The notes under the pieces were generated by a model, which was not told the origin of the DNA, did no database searches, and was given only the letters and a program-made list of their open reading frames with translations. The translations under genes were made by a program, and so were the position numbers. This document shows, one piece after another, positions 1 through 5,080 of a stretch of 5,080 nucleotides of DNA (its first letter is position 1; each line of letters begins with the position of its first letter). This DNA is from Propionibacteriaceae bacterium (GTDB lineage: Bacteria > Actinomycetota > Actinomycetes > Propionibacteriales > Propionibacteriaceae). The stretch lies in the NCBI GenBank assembly GCA_030450535.1, contig JAKDIK010000208.1:1-5080 (forward strand), given 5' to 3'.

Positions 1-26
1 CGCTGGGCTCTCGCGCCGTGCCCCCC

Positions 27-49
27 CCCCCGCCCCCTGGGGGCGGGGG
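27..49. repeat. Perfect 11-bp inverted repeat around a single T
   Basis: Positions 27-37 (CCCCCGCCCCC) and 39-49 are exact reverse complements centred on T38. As RNA this would fold into a very stable GC stem with a 3-base loop. No T run follows on either strand, so it does not look like a standard intrinsic terminator. It lies in the suspect homopolymer-rich end and may be an artefact such as a fold-back. Confidence 0.5.
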
Positions 50-129
50 TGTGCACTCCGGCCCCCCCCCCAACCCCGGGGCCTGCCGGGCCGGGCGGCG
101 CCTCCGCCCCCCGTCCGCCCCCCCCCCCT

Positions 130-164
130 TTTGGGCCCCCGTTGTGCGGCCCCCCGGGCCCAAA
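130..164. repeat. 9-bp inverted repeat TTTGGGCCC / GGGCCCAAA
   Basis: TTTGGGCCC at 130-138 and GGGCCCAAA at 156-164 are perfect reverse complements separated by 17 bases. It could form a hairpin downstream of the TrpB2-like gene, but neither strand has a T run after the stem. Each arm also contains the self-palindrome GGGCCC. Its location in the homopolymer-rich end lowers confidence that the sequence is correct. Confidence 0.4.
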
Positions 165-172
165 CATGGGGG

Positions 173-210
173 GGTCCAAATCCGCGTGGGGGAGACTCCG
201 CGGGTGGACC
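173..210 (-). terminator. Possible hairpin terminator after the TrpB2-like gene
   Basis: On the minus strand a two-part stem can form 16 bases after the stop codon. GGTCC (210-206) pairs with GGACC (177-173), and CCGCG (203-199) pairs with CGCGG (186-182), separated by an uneven internal loop and a 12-base apical loop. There is no U-tract, so it is at best an actinobacterial-type terminator lacking the tail. Confidence 0.2.
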
Positions 211-226
211 GAGGAGGTGGAGCGGT

Positions 227-1537
227 TCAGGCGTCCAGCATGTTCCCGGAGAGGAATTCCGCATAAGCCGGAAGGTCGAGCTGGCCCGACCCGGATACAC
301 CGATGAGGATGACCGGGCTCGCGTCCTCCTGGGTGGCCGCGCGGGCCGCGGACACGGCCCCCGCGATCGCGTGGCAGGACTCCGATGCCGGCACGATGCC
401 CTCGGCGCGGGCGAACAGGACGCCGGCGGCGAAGGCGTCCCGCTGCCGGACGGCCGTGGCCATCATGAGGCCCTCGTGGTAGGCGTGGCTGACCAGCGGC
501 GCCATGCCGTGGTAGCGCAGGCCACCGGCGTGGACCGGATCCGGAACGAATTCATTGCCAAGCGTGTACATCTTGAGCAGCGGCGTCATCCCCGAGGCGT
601 CCCCGAAGTCGTAGCGGTACTCGCCCCGGGTGAGGGAGGGGGCCGCGGCGGGCTCACAGGCGGTGATCGCCACGGCGGCTCGTCCCTCGATGTTCTCGCG
701 CAGGAACGGGAAGGCGATGCCGGCGAGGTTGGAGCCGCCGCCGGCGCAGGCGAAGAGTTGGTCGGGCAGCCGTTCGCCGAACTTCTCGAACTGCCGGATG
801 GCCTCCAGGCCGATGATGCTCTGGTGCAGGGTGACGTGGTTGAGCACCGAACCGAGGGCATACGAGGCGTCCGGATCCTGCACGGCGGCCTCGACGGCCT
901 CCGAGATCGCCATGCCGAGGCTGCCCGGCGTGTCGGGGAACCGCTCGCGCAGGACGCGTCCAGCCTCGGTGCGCTCCGACGGGCTGGGCGTCACCGTGGC
1001 CCCGAAGGTCTCCATGAGCATGCGGCGGTAGGGCTTGCCCTCGTAGGTGTTGCGGACCTGCCACACGTCGCAGCTCTGCCCGAAGATCTGCGTGGCGAAC
1101 GCGAGCGCCGAGCCCCACTGTCCCGCACCGGTCTCGGTGGTGAGCCGCATCCGGCCCTCGAGCGCGTTGTAGTAGGCCTGCGGCACCGCCGAGTTGGTCT
1201 TGTGCGAGCCGACCGGGGATTCGCCCTCGTACTTGTAGTAGATGCGCGCGGTCGTGCCGAGCGCCTCCTCCAGGCGGCGCGCACGGTGCAGCGGGGTCGG
1301 ACGCCACAGCTTGTAGACCTCGCGGACGCGCTCGGGGATCTCGATCCAGCGCTCTGTGGACGCCTCCTGCGCGATCAGTCCCATCGGGAACAGCGCGGCG
1401 AGGTCGTCCGGCTGGAGAGGCTCCTTCGTCCCGGGGTGCAGCGGCGGCGGCGGGGGCGTCGGGAAGTCCGCCACGATGTTGTACCAGTGGGTCGGGATCT
1501 CCTCTTCGTCGAGGAACACCTTCGTCAGTTCGGTCAT
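227..1537 (-). CDS. trpB2: TrpB2-type tryptophan synthase beta-like PLP enzyme
   Basis: This 436-residue cytoplasmic enzyme belongs to the fold type II PLP family and should catalyse beta-replacement on L-serine, condensing it with indole to give tryptophan. Visible motifs in order are a proline-rich N-terminal segment (P28-P32, then LHPG), RPTPL at 79-83, the PLP lysine K113 in GSHKTNSA, the catalytic glutamate E135 in TETGAGQWG, the phosphate-binding loop GGGSN at 266-270, EGIVPASESCHA at 379-390, and a C-terminal GVSGSG at 413-418. The N-terminal extension and the ETGAGQWG wording fit TrpB2 rather than the shorter classical TrpB1, and the length is normal for TrpB2. No trpA, trpC or other trp gene is present, so it is an isolated TrpB2. 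Family knowledge says such enzymes often work without TrpA, as indole salvage or serine-acting enzymes; the physiological role here is inferred. The ATG at 1537 has no clear Shine-Dalgarno but lies just after a -10-like box, which fits a leaderless message. The gene is intact. Confidence 0.95.
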   Translation of the reverse strand: MTELTKVFLDEEEIPTHWYNIVADFPTPPPPPLHPGTKEPLQPDDLAALFPMGLIAQEASTERWIEIPERVREVYKLWRPTPLHRARRLEEALGTTARIYYKYEGESPVGSHKTNSAVPQAYYNALEGRMRLTTETGAGQWGSALAFATQIFGQSCDVWQVRNTYEGKPYRRMLMETFGATVTPSPSERTEAGRVLRERFPDTPGSLGMAISEAVEAAVQDPDASYALGSVLNHVTLHQSIIGLEAIRQFEKFGERLPDQLFACAGGGSNLAGIAFPFLRENIEGRAAVAITACEPAAAPSLTRGEYRYDFGDASGMTPLLKMYTLGNEFVPDPVHAGGLRYHGMAPLVSHAYHEGLMMATAVRQRDAFAAGVLFARAEGIVPASESCHAIAGAVSAARAATQEDASPVILIGVSGSGQLDLPAYAEFLSGNMLDA

Positions 1538-1545
1538 GGCAGGAC

Positions 1546-1573
1546 ACTCTACGGTCCGTGCGGACGCGGTCGC
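1546..1573 (-). promoter_or_regulatory. Candidate leaderless promoter of the TrpB2-like gene
   Basis: TAGAGT (1551-1546, minus strand) is a good TAnnnT -10 box whose last base is 8 bases from the ATG at 1537. A start site at the usual distance would fall at or within one or two bases of the A of ATG, giving a leaderless message. That agrees with the lack of a Shine-Dalgarno sequence. A weak -35 (GCGACC at 1573-1568, GAC core, three of six matches) is 16 bases upstream of the -10 box. Confidence 0.45.
1554..1565. promoter_or_regulatory. Short dyad in the -35/-10 spacer of the TrpB2-like gene
   Basis: GTCCGTGCGGAC is a perfect inverted repeat with 5-base arms and a 2-base centre. It lies between the proposed -35 and -10 boxes, where a repressor could bind. 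Arms this short arise often by chance in GC-rich DNA, so it is only a candidate operator. Confidence 0.15.
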
Positions 1574-1602
1574 CGCGCTGCCCAGCAGGTGGTGACGGAC
1601 GG

Positions 1603-2304
1603 TCAGCTCCCGGAGCCCCGCCAGCGCTTCTTCTGGCGATGCACCGTCCGGGCCAGGGCGCGGGCGTACGCGGAGGTGGCCGACGGCGGCAGCTCGGACG
1701 GCCGACGTGGTCGCTGACCGGGGAACCGGTCCGGGGGCGTCCCGAACGCGGCGCGGGCCTGGGTGACCACGGCGCGGGCCCGGACGGCCTCGGCGCCGCT
1801 CGCCAGCGCGACCGCCACGCCGCCGTCCACGATCTTTGTCACGAGCACCCCGACCAGCGGATTGCCGCGCGCGAGCCGGGTGACGCCCAGCCGTCGCGCC
1901 CAGCGGCCGCCCTCACCCGCGAGGCCCTCGGACGCCAGCCGCGCCCCCTCGTCGCCGAGCAGGACGGCGGTCACGAGGGCCGTCCGGCGCTCCGGATCAT
2001 CCAGATCGATCCCGTGCAGCCGGGCCAGCGCGAGCACGTAGACCATGGTGCGTCGCAGGGACGCCACCGGTTCGTCCGCCGCGGTCGTTCCGCCGAGCAG
2101 CGGGACGGCATCGGAGGCGGCCCGGACGCCGGCGTCCACCGTCTGCCCGCGGAGAAACCAGCCGTCGAGCGCGCTGATCGCCAGCGCGGGCGTCCGGTCG
2201 TCGCGCCGGACCGCGGCCACGACCTCGCTCACCGCGGCGGCATCCTCCTGGGCGACACGGGTCAAGAAGGCGTCGAAATCGTCGGCGTGGGCGATCGGCG
2301 TCAT
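1603..2304 (-). CDS. Uncharacterised protein, possibly EcsC-like
   Basis: I do not recognise this 233-residue protein with certainty. It is Ala-, Arg- and Val-rich and predicted mostly helical. A central stretch, LARLHGIDLDDPERR at about 93-107, followed by a hydrophobic run ending in LLGD (115-118), resembles the YG-D-DP-R pattern of EcsC-family proteins. A glycine-containing hydrophobic stretch at about 149-170 (PLVGVLVTKIVDGG...) sits where EcsC proteins have a similar apolar segment. This is pattern memory, not an alignment. There is no signal peptide and no obvious catalytic motif. The tail is strongly basic (RQKKRWRG, 223-230) and might contact membrane or nucleic acid. The ATG at 2304 lies 40 bases after the corA stop, so it is probably co-transcribed with corA; its ribosome binding site is weak (GGGA about 10 bases upstream, or a GGGG too close to the start). 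Codon use matches its neighbours, which supports a real gene. Confidence 0.85.
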   Translation of the reverse strand: MTPIAHADDFDAFLTRVAQEDAAAVSEVVAAVRRDDRTPALAISALDGWFLRGQTVDAGVRAASDAVPLLGGTTAADEPVASLRRTMVYVLALARLHGIDLDDPERRTALVTAVLLGDEGARLASEGLAGEGGRWARRLGVTRLARGNPLVGVLVTKIVDGGVAVALASGAEAVRARAVVTQARAAFGTPPDRFPGQRPRRPSELPPSATSAYARALARTVHRQKKRWRGSGS

Positions 2305-2344
2305 GACCCCACTGTCCCACGGGTCCGGGTCCCGGCGGGGAGGC

Positions 2345-3406
2345 TCAGAGCCAGCCCTTGCGGCGGAAGAACAGCGCCAGCAGCAGGATGGAGCCGACCA
2401 TCGCGCCCAGCGCGCCGTAATACCCCCACGGGGAGTGGAGTTCGGGCATGTTCTCGAAGTTCATGCCGTAGATCGACCCGATGAGTGTGGGGACGACGAA
2501 CATGGCGACGGCGGCGGAGATGCGACGCATGTCCTGGTTGTCCTCCAGTGAGATGCGTGCCAGGGCCGCCTGGATCATCGTGCCCAGCACCTCGTCGAGC
2601 GCCATGGTGGATTCCTTCGTGGCCACGAGGTGATCCGACACCTCGCGGAAGTACGCCCACGACGCCTCCGGGATGTTGGGCACCCGCTGGCCGAGCTGCA
2701 GCCGCTGCAGCGGCCCGGCGAGCGGGAACACGCACCGCTTGAATTCGATCAGCTCGCGTTTCAGGTTGTACACCCGGTCGACGTCGGGCCGCGTGCCCGG
2801 CGCGAAGATGGCGTCCTCGATCTCCTCGACGTCGGACTCGAACTCCGCGGTCGTCTCGGTGAAGGAGTCGATGACGCGGTCCAGCACCTGGTAGAGCACC
2901 CGCCACGGCCCCTCGGCGAGGGATTCCGGGTCGGCCTCGAGGTCGTGACGGAGCGTGTTCATGAACGCCTTGCCCCCGTGCCGGGCCGTGAGCACGAACC
3001 ACGGGCCCAGATACACCATCACCTGGCCCGTCGACACGATCTCGGAGGTGTCCGCGAGCGATTCGTGAGGCACATAGTCCACCGTCGAGATCACCATGAA
3101 CAGGGCCTCGTCGAACACCTCCAGCTTCGAGCGCGTGTGCCCCTCGACGGCGTCCTCGGCCGCCAGTTCGTGGAGCCCGAGCAGCTCGGTGAAGGCGGCC
3201 ATCATCGCGTCGTCGGGGTCCCTCAAGCCGCACCAGAGGAAGCCCTCCCCGGCCTGGGCGGCCCTCGCCGCTGCCAGCAGGTCGTCGGAGTCCTGCCGGA
3301 CGCCCGCCACAAACCAGTGCCAGCCCACGTGGGGGCGGTCGGGATGCTCCGGGGGAAGCTGCAGGCGCTGGTTGACCTCTCGCCAACCGGTCGGCACACC
3401 AACCAT
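2345..3406 (-). CDS. corA: CorA-family magnesium/divalent cation transporter
   Basis: This 353-residue inner-membrane protein should form a homopentameric channel that admits Mg2+ and possibly Co2+, Ni2+ or other divalent ions. The N-terminal cytoplasmic domain (about 1-290) shows typical CorA wording: FLWCGLRDP at 56-64, LHELAAEDAVEGHTRSKLE at 78-96, and YLGPWFVLTARHG at 132-144. It is followed by the long acidic stalk helix (about 165-225), with EFESDVEEIEDAIF at 188-201. Two membrane helices sit at about 295-313 and 326-346. The selectivity motif GMN is at 314-316 within YGMNFENMPEL, and the tail ends in the usual basic FRRKGWL. I chose the ATG at 3406 because GGGGGG at 3415-3420 lies 8 bases upstream and the protein then has normal CorA length. 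The same frame stays open to 4144, but that part lies inside pepP and is not CorA-like. The start is 17 bases after the pepP stop, indicating one operon. Confidence 0.96.
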   Translation of the reverse strand: MVGVPTGWREVNQRLQLPPEHPDRPHVGWHWFVAGVRQDSDDLLAAARAAQAGEGFLWCGLRDPDDAMMAAFTELLGLHELAAEDAVEGHTRSKLEVFDEALFMVISTVDYVPHESLADTSEIVSTGQVMVYLGPWFVLTARHGGKAFMNTLRHDLEADPESLAEGPWRVLYQVLDRVIDSFTETTAEFESDVEEIEDAIFAPGTRPDVDRVYNLKRELIEFKRCVFPLAGPLQRLQLGQRVPNIPEASWAYFREVSDHLVATKESTMALDEVLGTMIQAALARISLEDNQDMRRISAAVAMFVVPTLIGSIYGMNFENMPELHSPWGYYGALGAMVGSILLLALFFRRKGWL

Positions 3407-3414
3407 GGTCGCCA

Positions 3415-3420
3415 CCCCCC
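3415..3420 (-). promoter_or_regulatory. Ribosome binding site of corA
   Basis: GGGGGG on the minus strand lies 8 bases before the ATG at 3406 and just after the pepP stop codon. It matters because the corA frame has no stop for over 700 bases upstream, so this site decides the true start. Confidence 0.6.
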
Positions 3421-3423
3421 GGT

Positions 3424-4983
3424 TCAGGCGCCGGTGCTGCCGAGCAGGTCCGCCAGCCACGCTTCGACGGCGTCCGGATCGCGCGGCAGCTTGTCCGAGA
3501 GGATGCGCGCGCCGTCCTCGGTGATGAGGATGTCGTCCTCGATGCGGACGCCGATCCCGCGCAACTCGGCCGGCACGAGGATGTCGGTGGCCTTGAAGTA
3601 GATGCCCGGCTCCACGGTGATGACCATCCCGGGGCGCAGCGTGCCCTCGCGGTAGTACTCCTGCCGCGCCTGCGCGCAGTCGTGGACGTCGATGCCGAGG
3701 TGGTGCGAGGTGCCGTGCACCATCCAGCGGCGGTGGTGCCCGCCGGCGAGCTGATCCAGCGACGTCTCGACCTCGACGGGCAGCACGCCCCAGGCGCGCA
3801 GGTGCTCGGCGACGACGCGGATCGCTGCCGTGTGGACGTCGGAGAATTTCGCGCCCGGACGCGCCGCGTCGATGCCTGCCTGCTGAGCGGCGAGGACGGC
3901 CTCGTAGACCTTCCGCTGGGCGGGGGTGAAGCAGCCGTTGACGGGCAGCGTCCGGGTGATGTCGGCGGTGTAGAGGGAGTCGACCTCGACCCCCATGTCC
4001 ATGAGAATCAGGTCGCCGTCGGCCAGATCGCCTTCGTTGCGGATCCAGTGGAGCGTGTTGGCGTGGTCGCCGCTCGCGCAGATGCTGCCGTAGCCGACAT
4101 CGTTGCCCCGGTGCCGGGCATGGAGGCTGAAGACCCCCTCGCACCAGCGCTCACCCCGCCCATTGGCGACCGCGGTGGGGAAATCGCGGGCGACCGCCTC
4201 GAAGCCGACGGCCGTGTCGTCGCACGCGAGTTGCATCTGTTCGATCTCGAACTCGTCCTTGATGAGGCGCAACTCCGACAGGGTGGTCGCCAGCTCGACG
4301 TCGACACACGGATCGAAGGCCACGTCGTTGGTGCGCCGCAGCTCGTCGAGCAGGGTGGTGAGCCGGTCGTCCACATCACGCACGATGCGGGTCTCCACCC
4401 GGTCGATGCCCGCGGTGAGGGCCGCGGGCAAGTCGGCCAACGGGTGGCACGCCAGGCCCGTCATGGCGGTCATTTCCTCCAGCGACTCCCGCTGCCCGAC
4501 CCACATCTCGCCGTAGCGGGCGTCGGCGTAGAACTCGGGGTCGGTGCGGGGCGCCCGCGGCTTGAAGTACAGCGCGGCGGTGTGCCCGGTGGGCTCGACG
4601 CCCGCGCCGTCGCCTTGGTCGTCGCCCCCGGCGTCGATGTCGTCACCGGTAGCGCTGGCGTCCGCGAAGCTCGGCTCGAGCACGAGGACGGCGTCCGGCT
4701 CGCGATCGGTGCCCAGACCCGTGAGGTGGGCGAAGGCCGAGTGGGGCCGGAAGCGGTAGTCGGTGTCGTTCGAGCGCACCTTGAGCGGGCCGGCGGGGAC
4801 GACCAGTCGCTCGCCGGGGAAGGCCGCGCTCACGGCGTCGCGGCGAGCCTCGGTGAACTCGGCGGCCGGCAGGCGACCCGGGAGTTCCTCGGCGTACGGC
4901 TCCCAGTCCGTGGGGATGAACGCCACGAACGCCTCAGAGAAGGGCGTTTGGCGGTTCGGCAGGCGGGGCTGCTGGGTACTCAT
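3424..4983 (-). CDS. pepP: Xaa-Pro aminopeptidase (aminopeptidase P, M24B)
   Basis: This 519-residue cytosolic metallopeptidase removes an N-terminal residue when proline is second and helps recycle proline-containing peptides. The N-terminal creatinase-like domain spans about 35-195, with YRFRPHSAFAHLTGL at 76-90. The pita-bread catalytic domain spans about 245-495. By comparison with E. coli PepP, the two-metal ligands are D329 (LMDMG), D341 (ADITRT), H427 (HGTSHHLG), E458 (VEPGIY) and E482 (RIEDDIL), with supporting H423 and H434. All are present, so the enzyme should be active, most likely with Mn2+. Residues about 107-130 form a Gly/Asp-rich acidic insert in the N-terminal domain, probably a disordered surface loop. 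There is no signal peptide. The ATG at 4983 is preceded by GGGGG (4988-4992) four bases upstream. It is the first gene of a probable pepP-corA-unknown operon, with a promoter candidate at 5020-5047. Confidence 0.97.
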   Translation of the reverse strand: MSTQQPRLPNRQTPFSEAFVAFIPTDWEPYAEELPGRLPAAEFTEARRDAVSAAFPGERLVVPAGPLKVRSNDTDYRFRPHSAFAHLTGLGTDREPDAVLVLEPSFADASATGDDIDAGGDDQGDGAGVEPTGHTAALYFKPRAPRTDPEFYADARYGEMWVGQRESLEEMTAMTGLACHPLADLPAALTAGIDRVETRIVRDVDDRLTTLLDELRRTNDVAFDPCVDVELATTLSELRLIKDEFEIEQMQLACDDTAVGFEAVARDFPTAVANGRGERWCEGVFSLHARHRGNDVGYGSICASGDHANTLHWIRNEGDLADGDLILMDMGVEVDSLYTADITRTLPVNGCFTPAQRKVYEAVLAAQQAGIDAARPGAKFSDVHTAAIRVVAEHLRAWGVLPVEVETSLDQLAGGHHRRWMVHGTSHHLGIDVHDCAQARQEYYREGTLRPGMVITVEPGIYFKATDILVPAELRGIGVRIEDDILITEDGARILSDKLPRDPDAVEAWLADLLGSTGA

Positions 4984-4987
4984 CGAT

Positions 4988-4992
4988 CCCCC
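4988..4992 (-). promoter_or_regulatory. Ribosome binding site of pepP
   Basis: A run of five G on the minus strand (GGGGGATCGATG context) lies four bases before the pepP ATG. The spacing is slightly short but usable, and no better in-frame start with a binding site is seen downstream. Confidence 0.5.
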
Positions 4993-5019
4993 GATCGAAC
5001 GTGGTCGGACAGGAGCCCG

Positions 5020-5047
5020 AGTCTAGTCCGGCCGCGAACGTTGTCTT
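5020..5047 (-). promoter_or_regulatory. Candidate housekeeping promoter for pepP operon
   Basis: On the minus strand, AAGACA (5047-5042) matches the TTGACA -35 consensus at four of six positions. It is followed after 16 bases by TAGACT (5025-5020), which fits the actinobacterial TAnnnT -10 box. Transcription would start near 5013, leaving a leader of about 30 bases with the GGGGG binding site. This is pattern evidence only. Confidence 0.4.
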
Positions 5048-5050
5048 CCC

Positions 5051-5080
5051 GGCAGCAGGCGAGGCAGCAGGCGAGGCAGC
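5051..5080. repeat. 12-bp tandem direct repeat, cut by the window end
   Basis: GGCAGCAGGCGA occurs at 5051-5062 and 5063-5074, followed by the first half of a third copy (5075-5080). On the minus strand one frame reads LPRLLPRLLPGRQRSRPD and then a stop (TAG, 5025-5023). Another frame stays open to a TGA that overlaps the pepP ATG. The repeat could therefore be the C-terminal end of an upstream minus-strand gene or non-coding spacer; too little is visible to decide. Confidence 0.6.

Larger units (their letters stand above)
1..226. other. Gene-free, homopolymer-rich end; possibly low-quality sequence
   Basis: No coding region is supported between the left edge and the TrpB2-like stop codon. 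The stretch contains C runs of 11 (21-31), 10 (62-71) and 11 (118-128) bases and G7 at 168-174, with blocks such as TTTTGGGCCCCC and CCCCCCGGGCCCAAA. The open frames that cross it give only low-complexity Pro/Gly protein. Read 5' to 3' on the minus strand, G-run density rises with distance from the gene. That is the pattern expected from degraded base calls or G overcalling at a read or contig end. Real intergenic DNA with hairpins is the alternative. Confidence 0.6.

Noticed and set aside
18..306. Short Pro-rich plus-strand frames at the left end
   Set aside because: They consist of poly-Pro and poly-Gly from homopolymer runs in suspect sequence and have no binding site or domain.
654..1547. 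297-codon minus-strand frame overlapping the TrpB2-like gene
   Set aside because: It is an alternate-frame shadow. The 436-residue frame holds all PLP-enzyme motifs.
1593..1605. TGAC/GTCA inverted repeat at the end of the 233-residue gene
   Set aside because: The arms are only 4 bases and there is no T run, so it is neither a convincing terminator nor a convincing operator.
131..1717. 528-codon open frame on the plus strand opposite the TrpB2-like gene
   Set aside because: It is antisense to a gene with clear family motifs. Its translation is Arg/Gly/Ala/Val-rich with no recognisable domain, as expected when the opposite strand of GC-rich coding DNA lacks stops.
2301..3386. 361-codon minus-strand frame overlapping corA in another frame
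   Set aside because: It is an alternate-frame shadow of corA, rich in Arg and Gly and without motifs. CorA itself has the GMN signature and two membrane helices.
2630..3601. 323-codon plus-strand frame opposite corA and the end of pepP
   Set aside because: Its composition mirrors corA codons in reverse, it crosses a gene boundary, and it shows no domain or binding site.
3407..4144. Extension of the corA frame upstream, giving a 599-residue protein
   Set aside because: The extra 246 residues are low-complexity Arg/Pro/Gly sequence from an alternate frame of pepP. The ATG at 3406 has a good binding site and gives the normal CorA length.
4981..4997. CGATC/GATCG symmetry overlapping the pepP start
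   Set aside because: The arms are short, it overlaps the binding site, and such symmetry is common by chance; nothing supports a regulatory role.

Overview
This GC-rich window, with strong G/C preference at third codon positions, carries four complete protein-coding genes. All four are on the minus strand, so they are read from the right end of the window to the left. Base composition, GGGGG-type ribosome binding sites and protein signatures point to an actinobacterium (Actinomycetota). I cannot place it to genus from the sequence alone.

Layout in the direction of transcription. The right edge (4984-5080) holds a short upstream region with a 12-bp tandem repeat cut by the window end and a plausible housekeeping-type promoter. 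Next is pepP (4983-3424), a manganese-type Xaa-Pro aminopeptidase (M24B) with all five metal ligands visible. After 17 bases comes a CorA-family divalent cation transporter (3406-2345) with the GMN signature and two C-terminal membrane helices. After a further 40 bases comes a 233-residue protein (2304-1603) of uncertain function that loosely resembles EcsC-family proteins. A 65-base gap with a -10-like box set for a leaderless transcript precedes a TrpB2-type tryptophan synthase beta-like enzyme (1537-227). The first 226 bases have no gene and are dominated by long C runs and inverted repeats.

How the genes may work together. pepP, corA and the unknown gene are spaced like one transcription unit. 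The peptidase recycles proline-containing peptides and needs a divalent metal, and the transporter moves divalent cations, so a metal link is possible but unproven. The TrpB2-like gene has no trpA or other tryptophan genes beside it, so it looks like an isolated TrpB2 that condenses indole with serine or salvages indole. It probably has its own promoter.

I see no new biological system here. The four genes are ordinary housekeeping genes. What most deserves a second look is the left 180 bases, which read like degraded base calling or a collapsed contig end. Next come the leaderless-type promoter of the TrpB2-like gene and the unclassified 233-residue protein. No tRNA, rRNA, CRISPR array, insertion sequence or riboswitch was found.
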